Positions 26,288-36,078 of a stretch of 64,000 bases of DNA are shown in pieces. Position numbers and translations under genes: made by a program. The DNA lies in contig NZ_CP030827.1 in assembly GCF_003597675.1 (NCBI RefSeq), forward strand, positions 1,364,001 through 1,428,000, written 5' to 3'. Source of the DNA: Neorhizobium sp. NCHU2750. Its GTDB lineage: Bacteria > Pseudomonadota > Alphaproteobacteria > Rhizobiales > Rhizobiaceae. Each line of letters opens with the position of its first letter. Position 1 is the stretch's first letter. Below the pieces are notes generated by a model. That model worked only from the letters and a program-made list of their open reading frames with translations. It did not search any database and had not been told where the DNA came from.

Positions 26288-26758
26288 TTATTCGACGATG
26301 ACGAGCGGCTGACCGTATTCGACGGGCTGCGCGTCGTTGACCAGGATTTCAGTGACCTTGCCCGAGCGCGGGGCAGGGATCTGGTTCATGGTCTTCATCG
26401 CTTCGATGATGAGCAGCGTCTGGCCTTCCTTGACCATTGCGCCGACTTCGACGAATGCCTTGGAGCCCGGAGCCGGCGACAGATAGGCGGTACCGACCAT
26501 CGGTGCGGTGACTGCATTCTTGTTGTCGGCGGCTGCAACCGGTGCTGCGACGGCGGCCGGAGCGGCTGCAACCGGCGCTGCGGCGGCCATCGGAGCGGCT
26601 GCAATCGGAGCCTGGACATACTGCGTCGCCGAAGCGCGCGAAACGCGGATGCGCAGATCGTCCTGTTCGACTTCGATCTCGGTGAGATCGGTATCGTTGA
26701 GGATGTCAGCGAGGTCGCGGATCAGTCCCTTGTCGATCCCGTTCTTCTTCTCAGACAT
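26288..26758 (-). CDS. accB: Biotin carboxyl carrier protein of acetyl-CoA carboxylase
   Basis: Carrier of 156 aa. The C-terminal biotinyl domain has the lysine motif '[17 protein letters not shown]' (biotin on the Lys of AMK, near residue 121). The N-terminal part precedes a long Ala/Pro linker (residues about 48-80), normal for AccB. Operon with aroQ (29-bp gap upstream) and accC. Confidence 0.97.
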   Translation of the reverse strand: MSEKKNGIDKGLIRDLADILNDTDLTEIEVEQDDLRIRVSRASATQYVQAPIAAAPMAAAAPVAAAPAAVAAPVAAADNKNAVTAPMVGTAYLSPAPGSKAFVEVGAMVKEGQTLLIIEAMKTMNQIPAPRSGKVTEILVNDAQPVEYGQPLVIVE

Positions 26759-26787
26759 GGCAAACCCTATTGTTCTGTTCTATCTTG

Positions 26788-27225
26788 TCAGGCGATTGTG
26801 TATTTCAAGGCATGCAGTGCGAGAATGTAGCTCGCCGTGCCGAAACCGCAGATGACGCCCTTGGCAGCCGGTGCGATCGCGGAATGATGGCGAAACTCTT
26901 CCCGTGCATGGACATTCGAGATGTGCAATTCGATCACCGGCACCGTTACGGCCTTGATCGCATCGTGAAGCGCAATCGACGTGTGGGTGTAGGCGCCGGC
27001 ATTGATCGCCACGCCGACAGCCTTCTCGCCGGCTTCGTGAATCCAGTCGATCAGCGTGCCTTCGTGATTGCTCTGCCGGAAATCGATATCGAAACCGAGC
27101 TCCGCGCCGGCCGAAATGCACTGCTGCTTCACATCCTCGAGCGTCTGCCCGCCATAGATGCCGGGCTCTCTCTTGCCAAGCATGTTGAGGTTCGGGCCGT
27201 TGAGGACGAAAACCGTCTTGCTCAT
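26788..27225 (-). CDS. aroQ: Type II 3-dehydroquinate dehydratase
   Basis: Dodecameric shikimate-pathway enzyme of 145 aa. Active-site text: 'VFVLNGPNLNMLGKREPGIY' (Asn, Arg and Tyr), 'QSNHEGTLIDWIHEA', 'INAGAYTHTSIALHDA' and 'IELHISNVHAREEFRHHS'. The ATG at 27225 ('MSKTVFVLNG') is preferred over an upstream in-frame ATG. First gene of the aroQ-accB-accC cluster common in alphaproteobacteria. Confidence 0.96.
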   Translation of the reverse strand: MSKTVFVLNGPNLNMLGKREPGIYGGQTLEDVKQQCISAGAELGFDIDFRQSNHEGTLIDWIHEAGEKAVGVAINAGAYTHTSIALHDAIKAVTVPVIELHISNVHAREEFRHHSAIAPAAKGVICGFGTASYILALHALKYTIA

Positions 27226-27378
27226 CACTGATCTATTGTTCCATCCGAATTTAGCGGCCACCTATAGACCGTGAGGCCGGCAAGGGAAAGCCCCTGCCGC
27301 GCCGAAACGCCGCTGCTGCCCCTGAGCTTGGGGATAAACGGCATATGGGGGTGATTGTGGTAAATGCGAGGGCCGCCG

Positions 27379-28143
27379 TCAGCAGGTGGCCTTGCCGCAG
27401 GCCCGGACGTTCTTGACCTTGTCCTCGATCTCGTCGAGCCCGACGGCGCCGAACATCGCCTGGTCGCCGACCACATAGGTCGGTGTTCCGGTAATCCCGA
27501 TCGCATTGGCCAGCTGATAGGACTGGCGCACGAGATCGTCATTCGGATGATCGGCCATCGACTTGCGGATCGCCGCCTCCTTCAAGCCTAGGCCGGTCGC
27601 AACCGCCATTGCGGTCTCGTCGGAGGCATGCTCCTGGCCGCCGAGCAGGCGGCGGTGGAATTCGGGATACTTGTCGGGCGCAATCAGCCGCACCGCATTG
27701 GCCACCTTGTGGGCGGCAAGCGAATCCGGTCCGAGGATCGGAAATTCCTTCAAGACGAAGCGGACGTTCTTGTCCGTCTTGATGATGTTGTCCATGTCGC
27801 TCATGGCGCGCTTGCAGTAACCGCAATTGTAGTCGAAGAACTCGACGATACTGACGTCACCCTTGGGATTGCCAAGTACGATGTCGGTCGGCGACGAGAA
27901 GATCTGGTCCTTGTATTCGGCGACCGCCTTGCTCGACTGTTCTGTGCGCTGCGCCTGCTGCTTGGCTTCCAGCGCGTTCTGCACCTCGATCATCACTTCC
28001 GGATTCTGGATCAGATACTCGCGGATGAAATCGCCCATTTCCTTCTTCTGGGCGTCATCGAGCGCAAAGGCCGGTGCGGCCGCAGAAAGCGCCAGCGACA
28101 GACAGGCGCTGGCAGCGAAGGTCTTGAACAGACGGGTCATCAT
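27379..28143 (-). CDS. DsbA family thiol:disulfide oxidoreductase
   Basis: Exported thioredoxin-fold protein of about 254 aa with a signal peptide ending near 'APAFA', an N-terminal helical extension (Gln-rich, residues about 30-80) and the DsbA domain with the redox motif in 'FFDYNCGYCKRAMSDM' (CGYC). A cis-Pro loop is seen in 'GITGTPTYVVGDQ'. The extension places it with the Com1/ScsC/BdbD-like group that may oxidise or isomerise periplasmic proteins. GAGGAAA lies before the ATG at 28143; 28140 and 28152 are alternatives. Confidence 0.9.
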   Translation of the reverse strand: MMTRLFKTFAASACLSLALSAAAPAFALDDAQKKEMGDFIREYLIQNPEVMIEVQNALEAKQQAQRTEQSSKAVAEYKDQIFSSPTDIVLGNPKGDVSIVEFFDYNCGYCKRAMSDMDNIIKTDKNVRFVLKEFPILGPDSLAAHKVANAVRLIAPDKYPEFHRRLLGGQEHASDETAMAVATGLGLKEAAIRKSMADHPNDDLVRQSYQLANAIGITGTPTYVVGDQAMFGAVGLDEIEDKVKNVRACGKATC

Positions 28144-28404
28144 TTTCCTCATCACTTGGCAACCGCGAATCCGGCGCCCGAATATCAAATCGTCGGCAAG
28201 GCTAAGCCAACCGCGCCGCTCAAGAAACAGAAAATCTGCATTGCGGCACGAGCAAGGCTTCACATCTGCGTAGACGGGAATGGCCGAAAACCGCAACGGC
28301 CCCGCGCAAACCTCGCGCAAACCCCGTGCAAACAAGGAGATCTGGGCATTTGCGGAATCATTTTGTCAACGCGGTGCGGCCAGGAGGCGGCAGCGCCGCA
28401 AAAG

Positions 28405-28430
28405 AAAATGGCCGCATCCGCGGCCATTTT
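28405..28430 (-). terminator. rne terminator
   Basis: Perfect 11-bp stem AAAATGGCCGC/GCGGCCATTTT with a 4-base loop, followed on the minus strand by CTTTTG; it lies 18 bp after the rne stop. Confidence 0.8.
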
Positions 28431-28448
28431 CATCGAGTGTTCTGTCTA

Positions 28449-31370
28449 TCAGAAGAAACCGCGGCGCTGCCACCAGCCGGCCTTCTTCGGCTTGGACGGA
28501 TCGCCGTCACCTTCCGGAGCGGCACTTCCCTCGGAACTCTTCACCACGGCCTCGCTGGAGGACGAGATGTTGGAACCGCGGTTGCCGCGAGCCGACTTGG
28601 CTTCGTCAGCGTCCGCTGCAGTCGATGCTTCGTCCGGGGTCGCGGAGACCACAGGGGCTTCTTCGGCCTTCACCTCTGCGGTGACGACTTCCGGAGCGCC
28701 GGTCTCTTCCACAGGAGCGGCAGGAGCGGCAGCGGCGGGTTCGGCAGTTGCTGCCTCTGCTTCAGCAGCTTCCGCAGCGATCGCCTTCTTGCTCCGGCGC
28801 GCGCGCTTCGGCTTCGGTGCAGCTTCGGCTTCCGCCTCGACAGCAACCGCTTCCTCGACCACGACTTCCGCAGCCGCCGGCTCGACGACAGTCTCCGCCG
28901 GAGCGTCGGCGACCTCGGCGACAGCCTCGGCCTCGTCATCGGCAGCAGCGTCTTCGCCCTCGGCGCCGGCTTCTACACCGTCCTCGCCGTTGCGATTGCG
29001 GCGTCCGCCACGCTTGCCGCGGCGGCGGCGCTTGCGACGGTCACCTTCGCCATCGGCCGAAGCGTCGGAGGGAGCTGCGGTGTCGACGATATCGCCTTCG
29101 GCCTCGTCGTCGCCTTCCTCGCCGTCTTCGGAGATTTCCTCGATATTGCCGCCCTGAGCCTGGGCATCGCCATTGCGCTCGCCGTTACGGTTGCGACGAC
29201 GACGGCGGCGCTTGCGCTTGCGGCCGTTCTGGTCGTCACCCTCGGCGCGTTCCTGCCTGGCCGACTGGGACTGACCCGACGACTGGGCGGGTGCCAGTTC
29301 CTCGTCTTCTTCCTCTTCCATGTCGATGACGATGTCATCGTCGTCTTCCTCGACAGGAATGGCGGCAAACTGCATCAGGCTTTCGATCTTGACCGGGTTT
29401 TCAACCGGCTCGCCACGATCGATGGCAAAATGGCTCGAACCGATGCCGGCGTCGGATTCGATGAAGATCGAAACGCCGAAGCGGTTTTCGTAATCCACCA
29501 CGCTGCCGCGCTTGTGGTTGAGCAGGAAGAGCGCGATGTCCGGAGTGGTCCGCACATTGATGTCATGCGTGGTGTTCTTTAGCAGATATTCCTCGATGCC
29601 GCGCAGCACGTGCAGGGCAACGGAAGACTGCGAACGAACATGGCCGGTACCGCCGCAATGCGAGCAGATCTGCGTCGTCGATTCCAGAACCGAGGCGCGG
29701 ATACGCTGGCGTGACATTTCCAGAAGGCCGAAATGCGAGATGCGGCCGACCTGGATGCGGGCGCGGTCGTTCTTCAGGCAATCCTTCAGCTTCTTCTCGA
29801 CAGCGCGGTTGTTGCGCTTTTCTTCCATGTCGATGAAGTCGATGACGATCAGGCCGGCAAGGTCGCGCAGGCGAAGCTGGCGGGCCACTTCCTCTGCCGC
29901 TTCCAGGTTCGTCTGGAGTGCGGTGTCCTCGATCGAATGCTCGCGGGTCGAACGGCCGGAGTTGACGTCGACAGCCACCAGAGCTTCGGTCTGGTTGATG
30001 ATCAGATAACCGCCGGACTTCAGCGTTACCTGCGGCTGCAGCATGCGGTCGAGCTGTGCCTCGATGCCGGAACGCGAGAAGATCGGGTGCAGGTCGCGAT
30101 AGGGCTGAACCACCTTGGCATGGCTCGGCATCAGCATCTTCATGAAGTCTTTCGCTTCACGATAGCCTTCTTCGCCCGAAACGATGATCTCGCCGATATC
30201 CTTGTTGTACAGGTCGCGGATCGAACGCTTGATCAGCGAGCCTTCCTCGTAGACGAGGGTAGGGGCGGTCGACTGCAGCGTCAGCGTGCGGACGTTTTCC
30301 CACAGGCGCATCAGGTATTCGAAGTCGCGCTTGATCTCGACGCGGGTGCGGTTTGCACCGGCGGTGCGCAGGATTACGCCCATGCCCTGCGGCACGTCGA
30401 GTTCGCGGGCAACTTCCTTCAGGCGCTTGCGGTCCTGCGGCTGGGTGATCTTGCGGGAAATGCCGCCGCCACGCGCCGTGTTCGGCATCAGAACCGAGTA
30501 ACGGCCGGCAAGCGACAGATAGGTGGTCAGCGCCGCACCCTTGTTGCCACGCTCTTCCTTGGCCACCTGCACGAGCAGGATCTGGCGGCGCTTGATGACT
30601 TCCTGGATGCGGTACTGCTTGCGCGGCTTGCGCTGCACGCGATCAGGGACCTCTTCCATGGCGTCTTCGGCGCCGACGGATTCGATCTCTTCCTTCTCGT
30701 GATTGTCGTCATCATCGTCGTCGTCGCTGTCGTCACGGCGGCGCGAACCGACATCTTCCGAAATCGAGTCGGTGTCGATCATGGCGGCCATGCTGTCCGG
30801 CGTCGACGTGTCGTCGCTGGTCGTGCTCTCGGTCGCTGCAGCGTCCGCGGCTTCGGCAGATGCTTCTTCCGGAGCAGCTTCGACGGCCTTCTTGCGCGAG
30901 CGGGTGCGCTTCGGCTTGGCCTTCTTTTCCGGCTCGGCGGCGACAGCGTCTTCAGCTGCAACGGCCTCGGCGGCCTGCGGTGCGGCCTCAGCCTCGACCG
31001 GCACGATGCCGACATCGGGCTGTTCCTGGTTGGCGAGGTCTACGACCGGATCGACAGCCTCGGCCTCGGCGATCTTGCGCTGGTCCTCGGCTTCCTGCTG
31101 CATCAGCGCCTGACGGTCTGCGAGCGGGATCTGGTAATAATCGGGATGGATTTCGGCGAAGGCCAGGAAGCCGTGCCGGTTGCCGCCGTAATCGACAAAC
31201 GCTGCCTGCAGCGACGGTTCGACACGTGTCACCTTCGCCAGGTAGATATTGCCGCGGATCTGCTTCTTGTGCTGCGATTCGAAATCGAATTCTTCGATGC
31301 GATTGCCGCGTACGACGACTACGCGCGTCTCCTCTTCGTGAGACGCGTCGATAAGCATTTTGTCTGCCAT
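28449..31370 (-). CDS. rne: Ribonuclease E
   Basis: Endonuclease of 973 aa that processes rRNA and tRNA and drives mRNA decay from the degradosome. The S1 domain starts normally ('GNIYLAKVTRVEPSLQAAFV', residues about 41-60) but is interrupted by an acidic, Ala/Glu-rich insertion of roughly 170 residues before resuming near 'RGNKGAALTTYLSLAGRYSV'. This is usual in alphaproteobacteria. DNase I-like metal residues are in 'ALVAVDVNSGR' and 'IVIDFIDME'; the zinc link is 'CSHCGGTGH'. The C-terminal 380 residues are disordered, with Arg-rich RNA-binding blocks and Ala/Glu stretches, ending in 'KKAGWWQRRGFF'. Confidence 0.96.
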   Translation of the reverse strand: MADKMLIDASHEEETRVVVVRGNRIEEFDFESQHKKQIRGNIYLAKVTRVEPSLQAAFVDYGGNRHGFLAFAEIHPDYYQIPLADRQALMQQEAEDQRKIAEAEAVDPVVDLANQEQPDVGIVPVEAEAAPQAAEAVAAEDAVAAEPEKKAKPKRTRSRKKAVEAAPEEASAEAADAAATESTTSDDTSTPDSMAAMIDTDSISEDVGSRRRDDSDDDDDDDNHEKEEIESVGAEDAMEEVPDRVQRKPRKQYRIQEVIKRRQILLVQVAKEERGNKGAALTTYLSLAGRYSVLMPNTARGGGISRKITQPQDRKRLKEVARELDVPQGMGVILRTAGANRTRVEIKRDFEYLMRLWENVRTLTLQSTAPTLVYEEGSLIKRSIRDLYNKDIGEIIVSGEEGYREAKDFMKMLMPSHAKVVQPYRDLHPIFSRSGIEAQLDRMLQPQVTLKSGGYLIINQTEALVAVDVNSGRSTREHSIEDTALQTNLEAAEEVARQLRLRDLAGLIVIDFIDMEEKRNNRAVEKKLKDCLKNDRARIQVGRISHFGLLEMSRQRIRASVLESTTQICSHCGGTGHVRSQSSVALHVLRGIEEYLLKNTTHDINVRTTPDIALFLLNHKRGSVVDYENRFGVSIFIESDAGIGSSHFAIDRGEPVENPVKIESLMQFAAIPVEEDDDDIVIDMEEEEDEELAPAQSSGQSQSARQERAEGDDQNGRKRKRRRRRRNRNGERNGDAQAQGGNIEEISEDGEEGDDEAEGDIVDTAAPSDASADGEGDRRKRRRRGKRGGRRNRNGEDGVEAGAEGEDAAADDEAEAVAEVADAPAETVVEPAAAEVVVEEAVAVEAEAEAAPKPKRARRSKKAIAAEAAEAEAATAEPAAAAPAAPVEETGAPEVVTAEVKAEEAPVVSATPDEASTAADADEAKSARGNRGSNISSSSEAVVKSSEGSAAPEGDGDPSKPKKAGWWQRRGFF

Positions 31371-31822
31371 TGAAATTCTGCTCCTCGGCGCCGCCGCGCA
31401 AATGCACGAAAGCCTGCCGCGAGGACAGGCTCGTTATGCACAACGGTCATGACGCCGGATAAGGGTGATCCCGCTGGGTCGAGGCGAGACGGCAATCGGA
31501 AAGGCAGCGAAGCCGTGGGCTTCTTCCTTCTTTCCGTGATCTGAAAAATTTGCCGCAACATTAAAGACCAAACGTGACTGACGATAACTGGACCCTCACG
31601 GGTCCGATGGGGTGCTCCATGCGAGCGGTGGGTGGCGTGCCACCCGGCATTGTTCCGGCCGCGGCCGGAGTGATCGATTTACAAACAGGTCGAGAGTTGC
31701 GACGGCGGATGCTTGCCGGTCCTTGGCGCCAGTCCCGTGAAGGCTGGCCAGCCCATCGGCAGACTATCCCGTTAACCCTTTAACCTGTCTGGCTTTGTAT
31801 GTTTTATCTGTCACAATAGCAA
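31371..31822 (-). promoter_or_regulatory. Probable long 5' leader and candidate promoter of rne
   Basis: The 543 bp between rne and the divergent amidase gene hold no convincing gene. On the minus strand TTGCTA (31822-31817), a 17-base spacer and TACAAA (31799-31794) form a possible promoter. It would give an rne leader of about 415 nt. Long autoregulated rne leaders are established in enterobacteria; the case here is inference. Confidence 0.35.
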
Positions 31823-31913
31823 GGGAAAAGCCGTATCCGCCATATTGTGGATGGATTTGCCGGCCTAATCGAACATGGAGTTCCGGCAGCGATTCGCTCG
31901 CCTTGGAACATAA

Positions 31914-33239
31914 ATGCCTGAAATGCGGGACTTTCGCACCGAAGTCGGGTCGGATGCGAAGGATGAAGAGGCGGGATACGGCTTGAAGTTGGATAGAGTG
32001 CTAACGATCGTCGGTGCGGCAGGGCTGCGCGCGATCGCCCAAGGTCCGCGAATCATTGAGCGATTTGCGCTCGTCGTCGCGTTGCTCTTCGTCGCTTTTT
32101 CCTCCGCGTCTTTCGCTTCGCAACAACCCATGCTGGCATTTGCCGCACGTGTCGCCGGCGACGACGCCCGAACGCGCGTCGTCATCGACTTTGAGAGCAA
32201 GCCGGCCTTCTCCGTCCACTATATTGGCAAGCCGGAACGTATCGTCGTCGACCTGTCCGCGACCGCCTTCGGCTTCCCGGCAGGCGACCTCGCGCCGCGC
32301 GGCCTTTTCAAGGATATCCGTTACGGCACAATGGGGGAGGATAGCGCCCGTCTCGTGTTCACCACCAGTCGTCCGGTCAAGCTCGTCACCGCCGAGGTTC
32401 GCCAGAACGAGGACAGGGGCTTTCGCCTCATTCTCGATGCGGAGATCACCTCTCAGCCGCAGTTCGATGCGATGCTGAAGACGCAGGACTGGGGGCAGTC
32501 CGCCGCCGTGCCGCCGCAGGATATCGATCCTCCGGTCGAGGATGGCGTGTTTGTCGTCGCGGTCGATGCAGGCCATGGCGGCATCGATGCCGGCGCGAGC
32601 GGTGCGACGACCAAGACGCCGGAAAAGACGGTGACGCTCGCCTTCGCCAAGCTCCTGGCCGACAAGCTGAACAAGATCGAGGGCGTGAAGGCGTTCCTGA
32701 CGCGCGACGACGATACCTATCTGTCGCTGTCCGAGCGTGTCACGGTGGCCCGCCAGCATCACGCCGATCTCTTCATTTCCATCCATGCCGATACGCTGCC
32801 GCAGAAGGATATCCGCGGCGCGACGGTCTACACGCTGTCCGACAAGGCCTCCGACCGCATGGCGGAAAATCTGGCCGCGCGCGAAAACCTGTCCGACCAG
32901 CTGGCGGGTTATCAGGTGGAGGATGCCAAGCCGGAGGTGGCCGATATCCTGCTTGATCTGACCCGTCGCGAAACCCAGGCCTTTTCGGTGGCGCTCGCCG
33001 ATAACGTGGTCAAATCCTTCGATGGACAGGTCGGCTTGATCAACAATCCCCACCGCCAGGCGAATTTCCAGGTCCTGCGTGCCCCCGATATCCCCTCCGC
33101 GCTGCTCGAAATGGGCTTTCTCTCCAATAGCGACGACGAAAAGCTGCTGCTCGACGAGAATTGGCGGGACAAGGTCGCAAGCCTGCTGGCCGAGGCGGTC
33201 CACCGCTATCACAAGCGCTCGGTGGCCAATGGCGGATGA
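31914..33239 (+). CDS. N-acetylmuramoyl-L-alanine amidase (AmiC type)
   Basis: Periplasmic cell-wall hydrolase of up to 441 aa that cuts the amide bond between MurNAc and L-Ala during cell separation. After a membrane/signal segment ('FALVVALLFVAFSSASFAS', residues about 51-69) comes an AMIN domain ('RTRVVIDFESKPAFSVHYIG'). The Amidase_3 domain follows with zinc residues in 'VAVDAGHGGIDAGASG', the 'TRDDDTYLSLSERV' segment, 'ADLFISIHADT' and the catalytic Glu of 'ALLEMGFLSN'. The start is uncertain: a later GTG or TTG would shorten the cytoplasmic tail. Confidence 0.92.
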   Translation: MPEMRDFRTEVGSDAKDEEAGYGLKLDRVLTIVGAAGLRAIAQGPRIIERFALVVALLFVAFSSASFASQQPMLAFAARVAGDDARTRVVIDFESKPAFSVHYIGKPERIVVDLSATAFGFPAGDLAPRGLFKDIRYGTMGEDSARLVFTTSRPVKLVTAEVRQNEDRGFRLILDAEITSQPQFDAMLKTQDWGQSAAVPPQDIDPPVEDGVFVVAVDAGHGGIDAGASGATTKTPEKTVTLAFAKLLADKLNKIEGVKAFLTRDDDTYLSLSERVTVARQHHADLFISIHADTLPQKDIRGATVYTLSDKASDRMAENLAARENLSDQLAGYQVEDAKPEVADILLDLTRRETQAFSVALADNVVKSFDGQVGLINNPHRQANFQVLRAPDIPSALLEMGFLSNSDDEKLLLDENWRDKVASLLAEAVHRYHKRSVANGG

Positions 33240-33495
33240 TGCGGCAAGGCGTGGCATCGATACCACACCGGCCTGACAGATTGTCACGCCGCAACCGGAA
33301 CTAGCGGAAATACCTGTGAAAAGCCCTAGTTTCCTCACATTCGACGGGCATGGGGTGGCAATGTATTTCGCATTGGCCGAACTTGCACAGAGTTGAACCC
33401 GGCCGCCCTTGCGCTGATGGAAACGTCGTGCAAAAGGCCTGCAGGCATGCGATGGTGCGTCTTGCGCCGAAGGAAAGCTGAACGGTAGCTCAGAC

Positions 33496-35973
33496 ATGAT
33501 CAGACTGATTGGATACTTCTTTGGGATGGCCTGCGTGCTCTTCCTGGGCGCAGCAGTGGCCGCTGCCATCTATCTGCATGGCATGACCAAGGATCTGCCC
33601 GATTACGAGGTCCTGAGTTCCTACGAGCCGCCGGTGGAAACCCGCGTGCATGCCGGCAACGGTGCGCTCCTGGCCGAATATGCGCGCGAGCGGCGTCTCT
33701 TCCTGCCCATCCAGGCCATTCCGGATCGCGTCAAGGCGGCCTTCATTTCGGCCGAAGACAAGAATTTCTACACCCATCCCGGTGTCGACATTACCGGCCT
33801 CGGCCGTGCGATCGTCAACAACCTGCAGAATTTCGGCTCCGGCCGCCGCCCAGAAGGTGCCTCGACGATCACCCAGCAGGTGGCCAAGAACTTCCTCCTG
33901 TCGAGCGACCAGACGATCGACCGCAAGGTCAAGGAAGCAATTCTCTCCTTCCGCATCGAACAGGCCTATTCCAAGGACAAGATCCTTGAACTCTATCTCA
34001 ACGAGATTTTCTTCGGCCTGAACTCCTATGGCATCGCCGGTGCCGCGCTGACCTATTTCGGCAAGTCGGTGACCGAGCTGACCACGGCAGAGGCGGCCTA
34101 TCTCGCCGCGCTGCCGAAGGGCCCGAACAACTATAATCCCTACCGCCACGAGCAGGCCGCCATCGATCGTCGCAACTGGGTGATCGATCGCATGGCCGAA
34201 AACGGCTATATTACCGCGGAAGATGCCGCCGACGCCAAGAAGCAGCCGCTCGGTGCCAAGCAGCGCAACGAAGGCCGTTATATCGTTGCCTCCGATTATT
34301 TCTCCGAAGAGGTTCGCCGCCAGCTGATCGACAGATATGGCGACAAGGCGCTTTACGAAGGCGGCCTGTCCGTGCGCACCTCGCTCGATCCTGATCTCCA
34401 GGTTCTCGCCCGCAAGGCTCTCCAGCACGGGTTGGTGGAATTCGACCAGCGCCGCGGCTTCCACGGTGCTCTGGCCAGTGTCGACATGTCGGGCGACTGG
34501 GGAGCGGAATTGCAGAAGCTGATCACCGGTGGCAAGGTCGTCGACCTGCGCGACGTGCCCGAATGGGATCTTGCCGTCGTCCGTTCTGTTTCCGCCAAGT
34601 CGGTCGAAGTCAGCCTTCGCCCGCAGGATGGCAATGGCGGTCCGTCGAGTGCGGATCTCCAGACCGGCACGATTTCTGCCGACGACATGAAATGGGCCTA
34701 CCGGGATGCCGACGGTGACCGCAAGCCTGCAAAGTCGCCGGATGGCGTATTGAAACCCGGCGACGTCATCTATGTCGAGCCGACTGCGGCAGGCTCCAGC
34801 AGCTATCACCTGCGTCAGCCGCCCAAGGTACAGGGCGGTCTTGTGGCGATGGACCCCAATACCGGTCGCGTTCTGGCCATGGTCGGCGGCTTCTCCTATG
34901 CGCTGTCGGAATTCAACCGTGCCACGCAGGCGATGCGTCAGCCGGGTTCGTCCTTCAAGCCGATCGTCTACTCCGCCGCTCTCGACAACGGCTATACGCC
35001 GGCCTCGGTCGTCCTCGATGCACCGATCGAGATCGTCAACGGCGACAAGGTATGGAGCCCGGACAATTACGGCAACGAAGGTTCGAACGGGCCCTCGACG
35101 CTGCGCTTCGGCATCGAGCATTCCCGCAACCAGATGACTGTTCGTCTGGCGCAGGACATGGGCATGGATCTCGTCGCCGAATATGCCGAGCGTTTCGGCA
35201 TCTACGACAAGATGGCGCCCTACCTGCCGATGGCGCTTGGCGCCGGTGAGACGACCGTCATGCGCATGGTTTCGGCTTACGCGGTGATCGCCAATGGCGG
35301 CAAGCAGATCAAGCCGACGCTGATCGACCGCATCCAGGACCGTTACGGCAAGACGATCTTCCGTCACGAGGAGCGCAGCTGCGAGGGCTGCAATGCCAGC
35401 GGCTGGAACAATCAGGAAGAGCCGACGCTGGTCGACAATCGCGAGCAGGTTCTCGATCCGATGACCGGCTACCAGATCACCTCGATGATGGAAGGCGTCG
35501 TCCAGCGCGGCACCGCCGCCGGCAAGATCCACATCACCGACCGCCCGGTCGCCGGCAAGACCGGTACCACCAACGACGAAAAGGATGCCTGGTTCGTCGG
35601 CTTCACCCCGAACCTCGTCGCCGGCCTCTATGTCGGTTTCGATACGCCGGCCTCACTTGGCAGGACGGCAACCGGTGGATCGCTTGCCGCGCCGATTTTC
35701 GCCGACTTCATGGAGCCGGCTTCCAAGCTGACGCCGCCTGAAAAATTCCACGTTCCGGATGGCATGAGCTTCGTCGCCGTCGACCGCAAGACCGGCATGC
35801 AGGCGCAGGAAGGCGATCCGAATGCGATCGTCGAAGCGTTCAAGCCTGGCACCGGCCCGGCCGATGGCATGCATATCATCGGCGAGGGCGATACCATGAC
35901 CCAGGACCAGATCCTGCAGTCGTCGCCGCAGGCCCAGCAGGCGATCACTTCGGGGGCATCGGGTCTTTACTGA
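33496..35973 (+). CDS. mrcA: Penicillin-binding protein 1A
   Basis: Bifunctional peptidoglycan synthase of 825 aa anchored by one N-terminal helix. The GT51 glycosyltransferase motifs are 'FISAEDKNFYTHPGVD' (catalytic Glu), 'RRPEGASTITQQVAKN' and 'RKVKEAILSFRIEQ'. The transpeptidase has SxxK in 'RQPGSSFKPIVYSAA', SRN-like text in 'GIEHSRNQMTVR' and KTGT in 'VAGKTGTTNDEKDAWF'. An OB-like insertion of about 110 residues lies between the domains. It follows the amidase gene by 256 bp on the same strand. Confidence 0.96.
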   Translation: MIRLIGYFFGMACVLFLGAAVAAAIYLHGMTKDLPDYEVLSSYEPPVETRVHAGNGALLAEYARERRLFLPIQAIPDRVKAAFISAEDKNFYTHPGVDITGLGRAIVNNLQNFGSGRRPEGASTITQQVAKNFLLSSDQTIDRKVKEAILSFRIEQAYSKDKILELYLNEIFFGLNSYGIAGAALTYFGKSVTELTTAEAAYLAALPKGPNNYNPYRHEQAAIDRRNWVIDRMAENGYITAEDAADAKKQPLGAKQRNEGRYIVASDYFSEEVRRQLIDRYGDKALYEGGLSVRTSLDPDLQVLARKALQHGLVEFDQRRGFHGALASVDMSGDWGAELQKLITGGKVVDLRDVPEWDLAVVRSVSAKSVEVSLRPQDGNGGPSSADLQTGTISADDMKWAYRDADGDRKPAKSPDGVLKPGDVIYVEPTAAGSSSYHLRQPPKVQGGLVAMDPNTGRVLAMVGGFSYALSEFNRATQAMRQPGSSFKPIVYSAALDNGYTPASVVLDAPIEIVNGDKVWSPDNYGNEGSNGPSTLRFGIEHSRNQMTVRLAQDMGMDLVAEYAERFGIYDKMAPYLPMALGAGETTVMRMVSAYAVIANGGKQIKPTLIDRIQDRYGKTIFRHEERSCEGCNASGWNNQEEPTLVDNREQVLDPMTGYQITSMMEGVVQRGTAAGKIHITDRPVAGKTGTTNDEKDAWFVGFTPNLVAGLYVGFDTPASLGRTATGGSLAAPIFADFMEPASKLTPPEKFHVPDGMSFVAVDRKTGMQAQEGDPNAIVEAFKPGTGPADGMHIIGEGDTMTQDQILQSSPQAQQAITSGASGLY

Positions 35974-36078
35974 CCCTTCCGGTCTTCATTGCAGCCGGGC
36001 GCGGTCTTTACATCTGCGCCCGGCGCAACTATGTCCCACCGCATCTCCAATCCCGAAAATGGAAGAGAAGAAAACGCC

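Noticed and set aside
31574-31783. Plus-strand frame of 69 codons between rne and the amidase
   Set aside because: No ribosome site, low-complexity composition and no family resemblance; the region is better explained as leader and promoter DNA.
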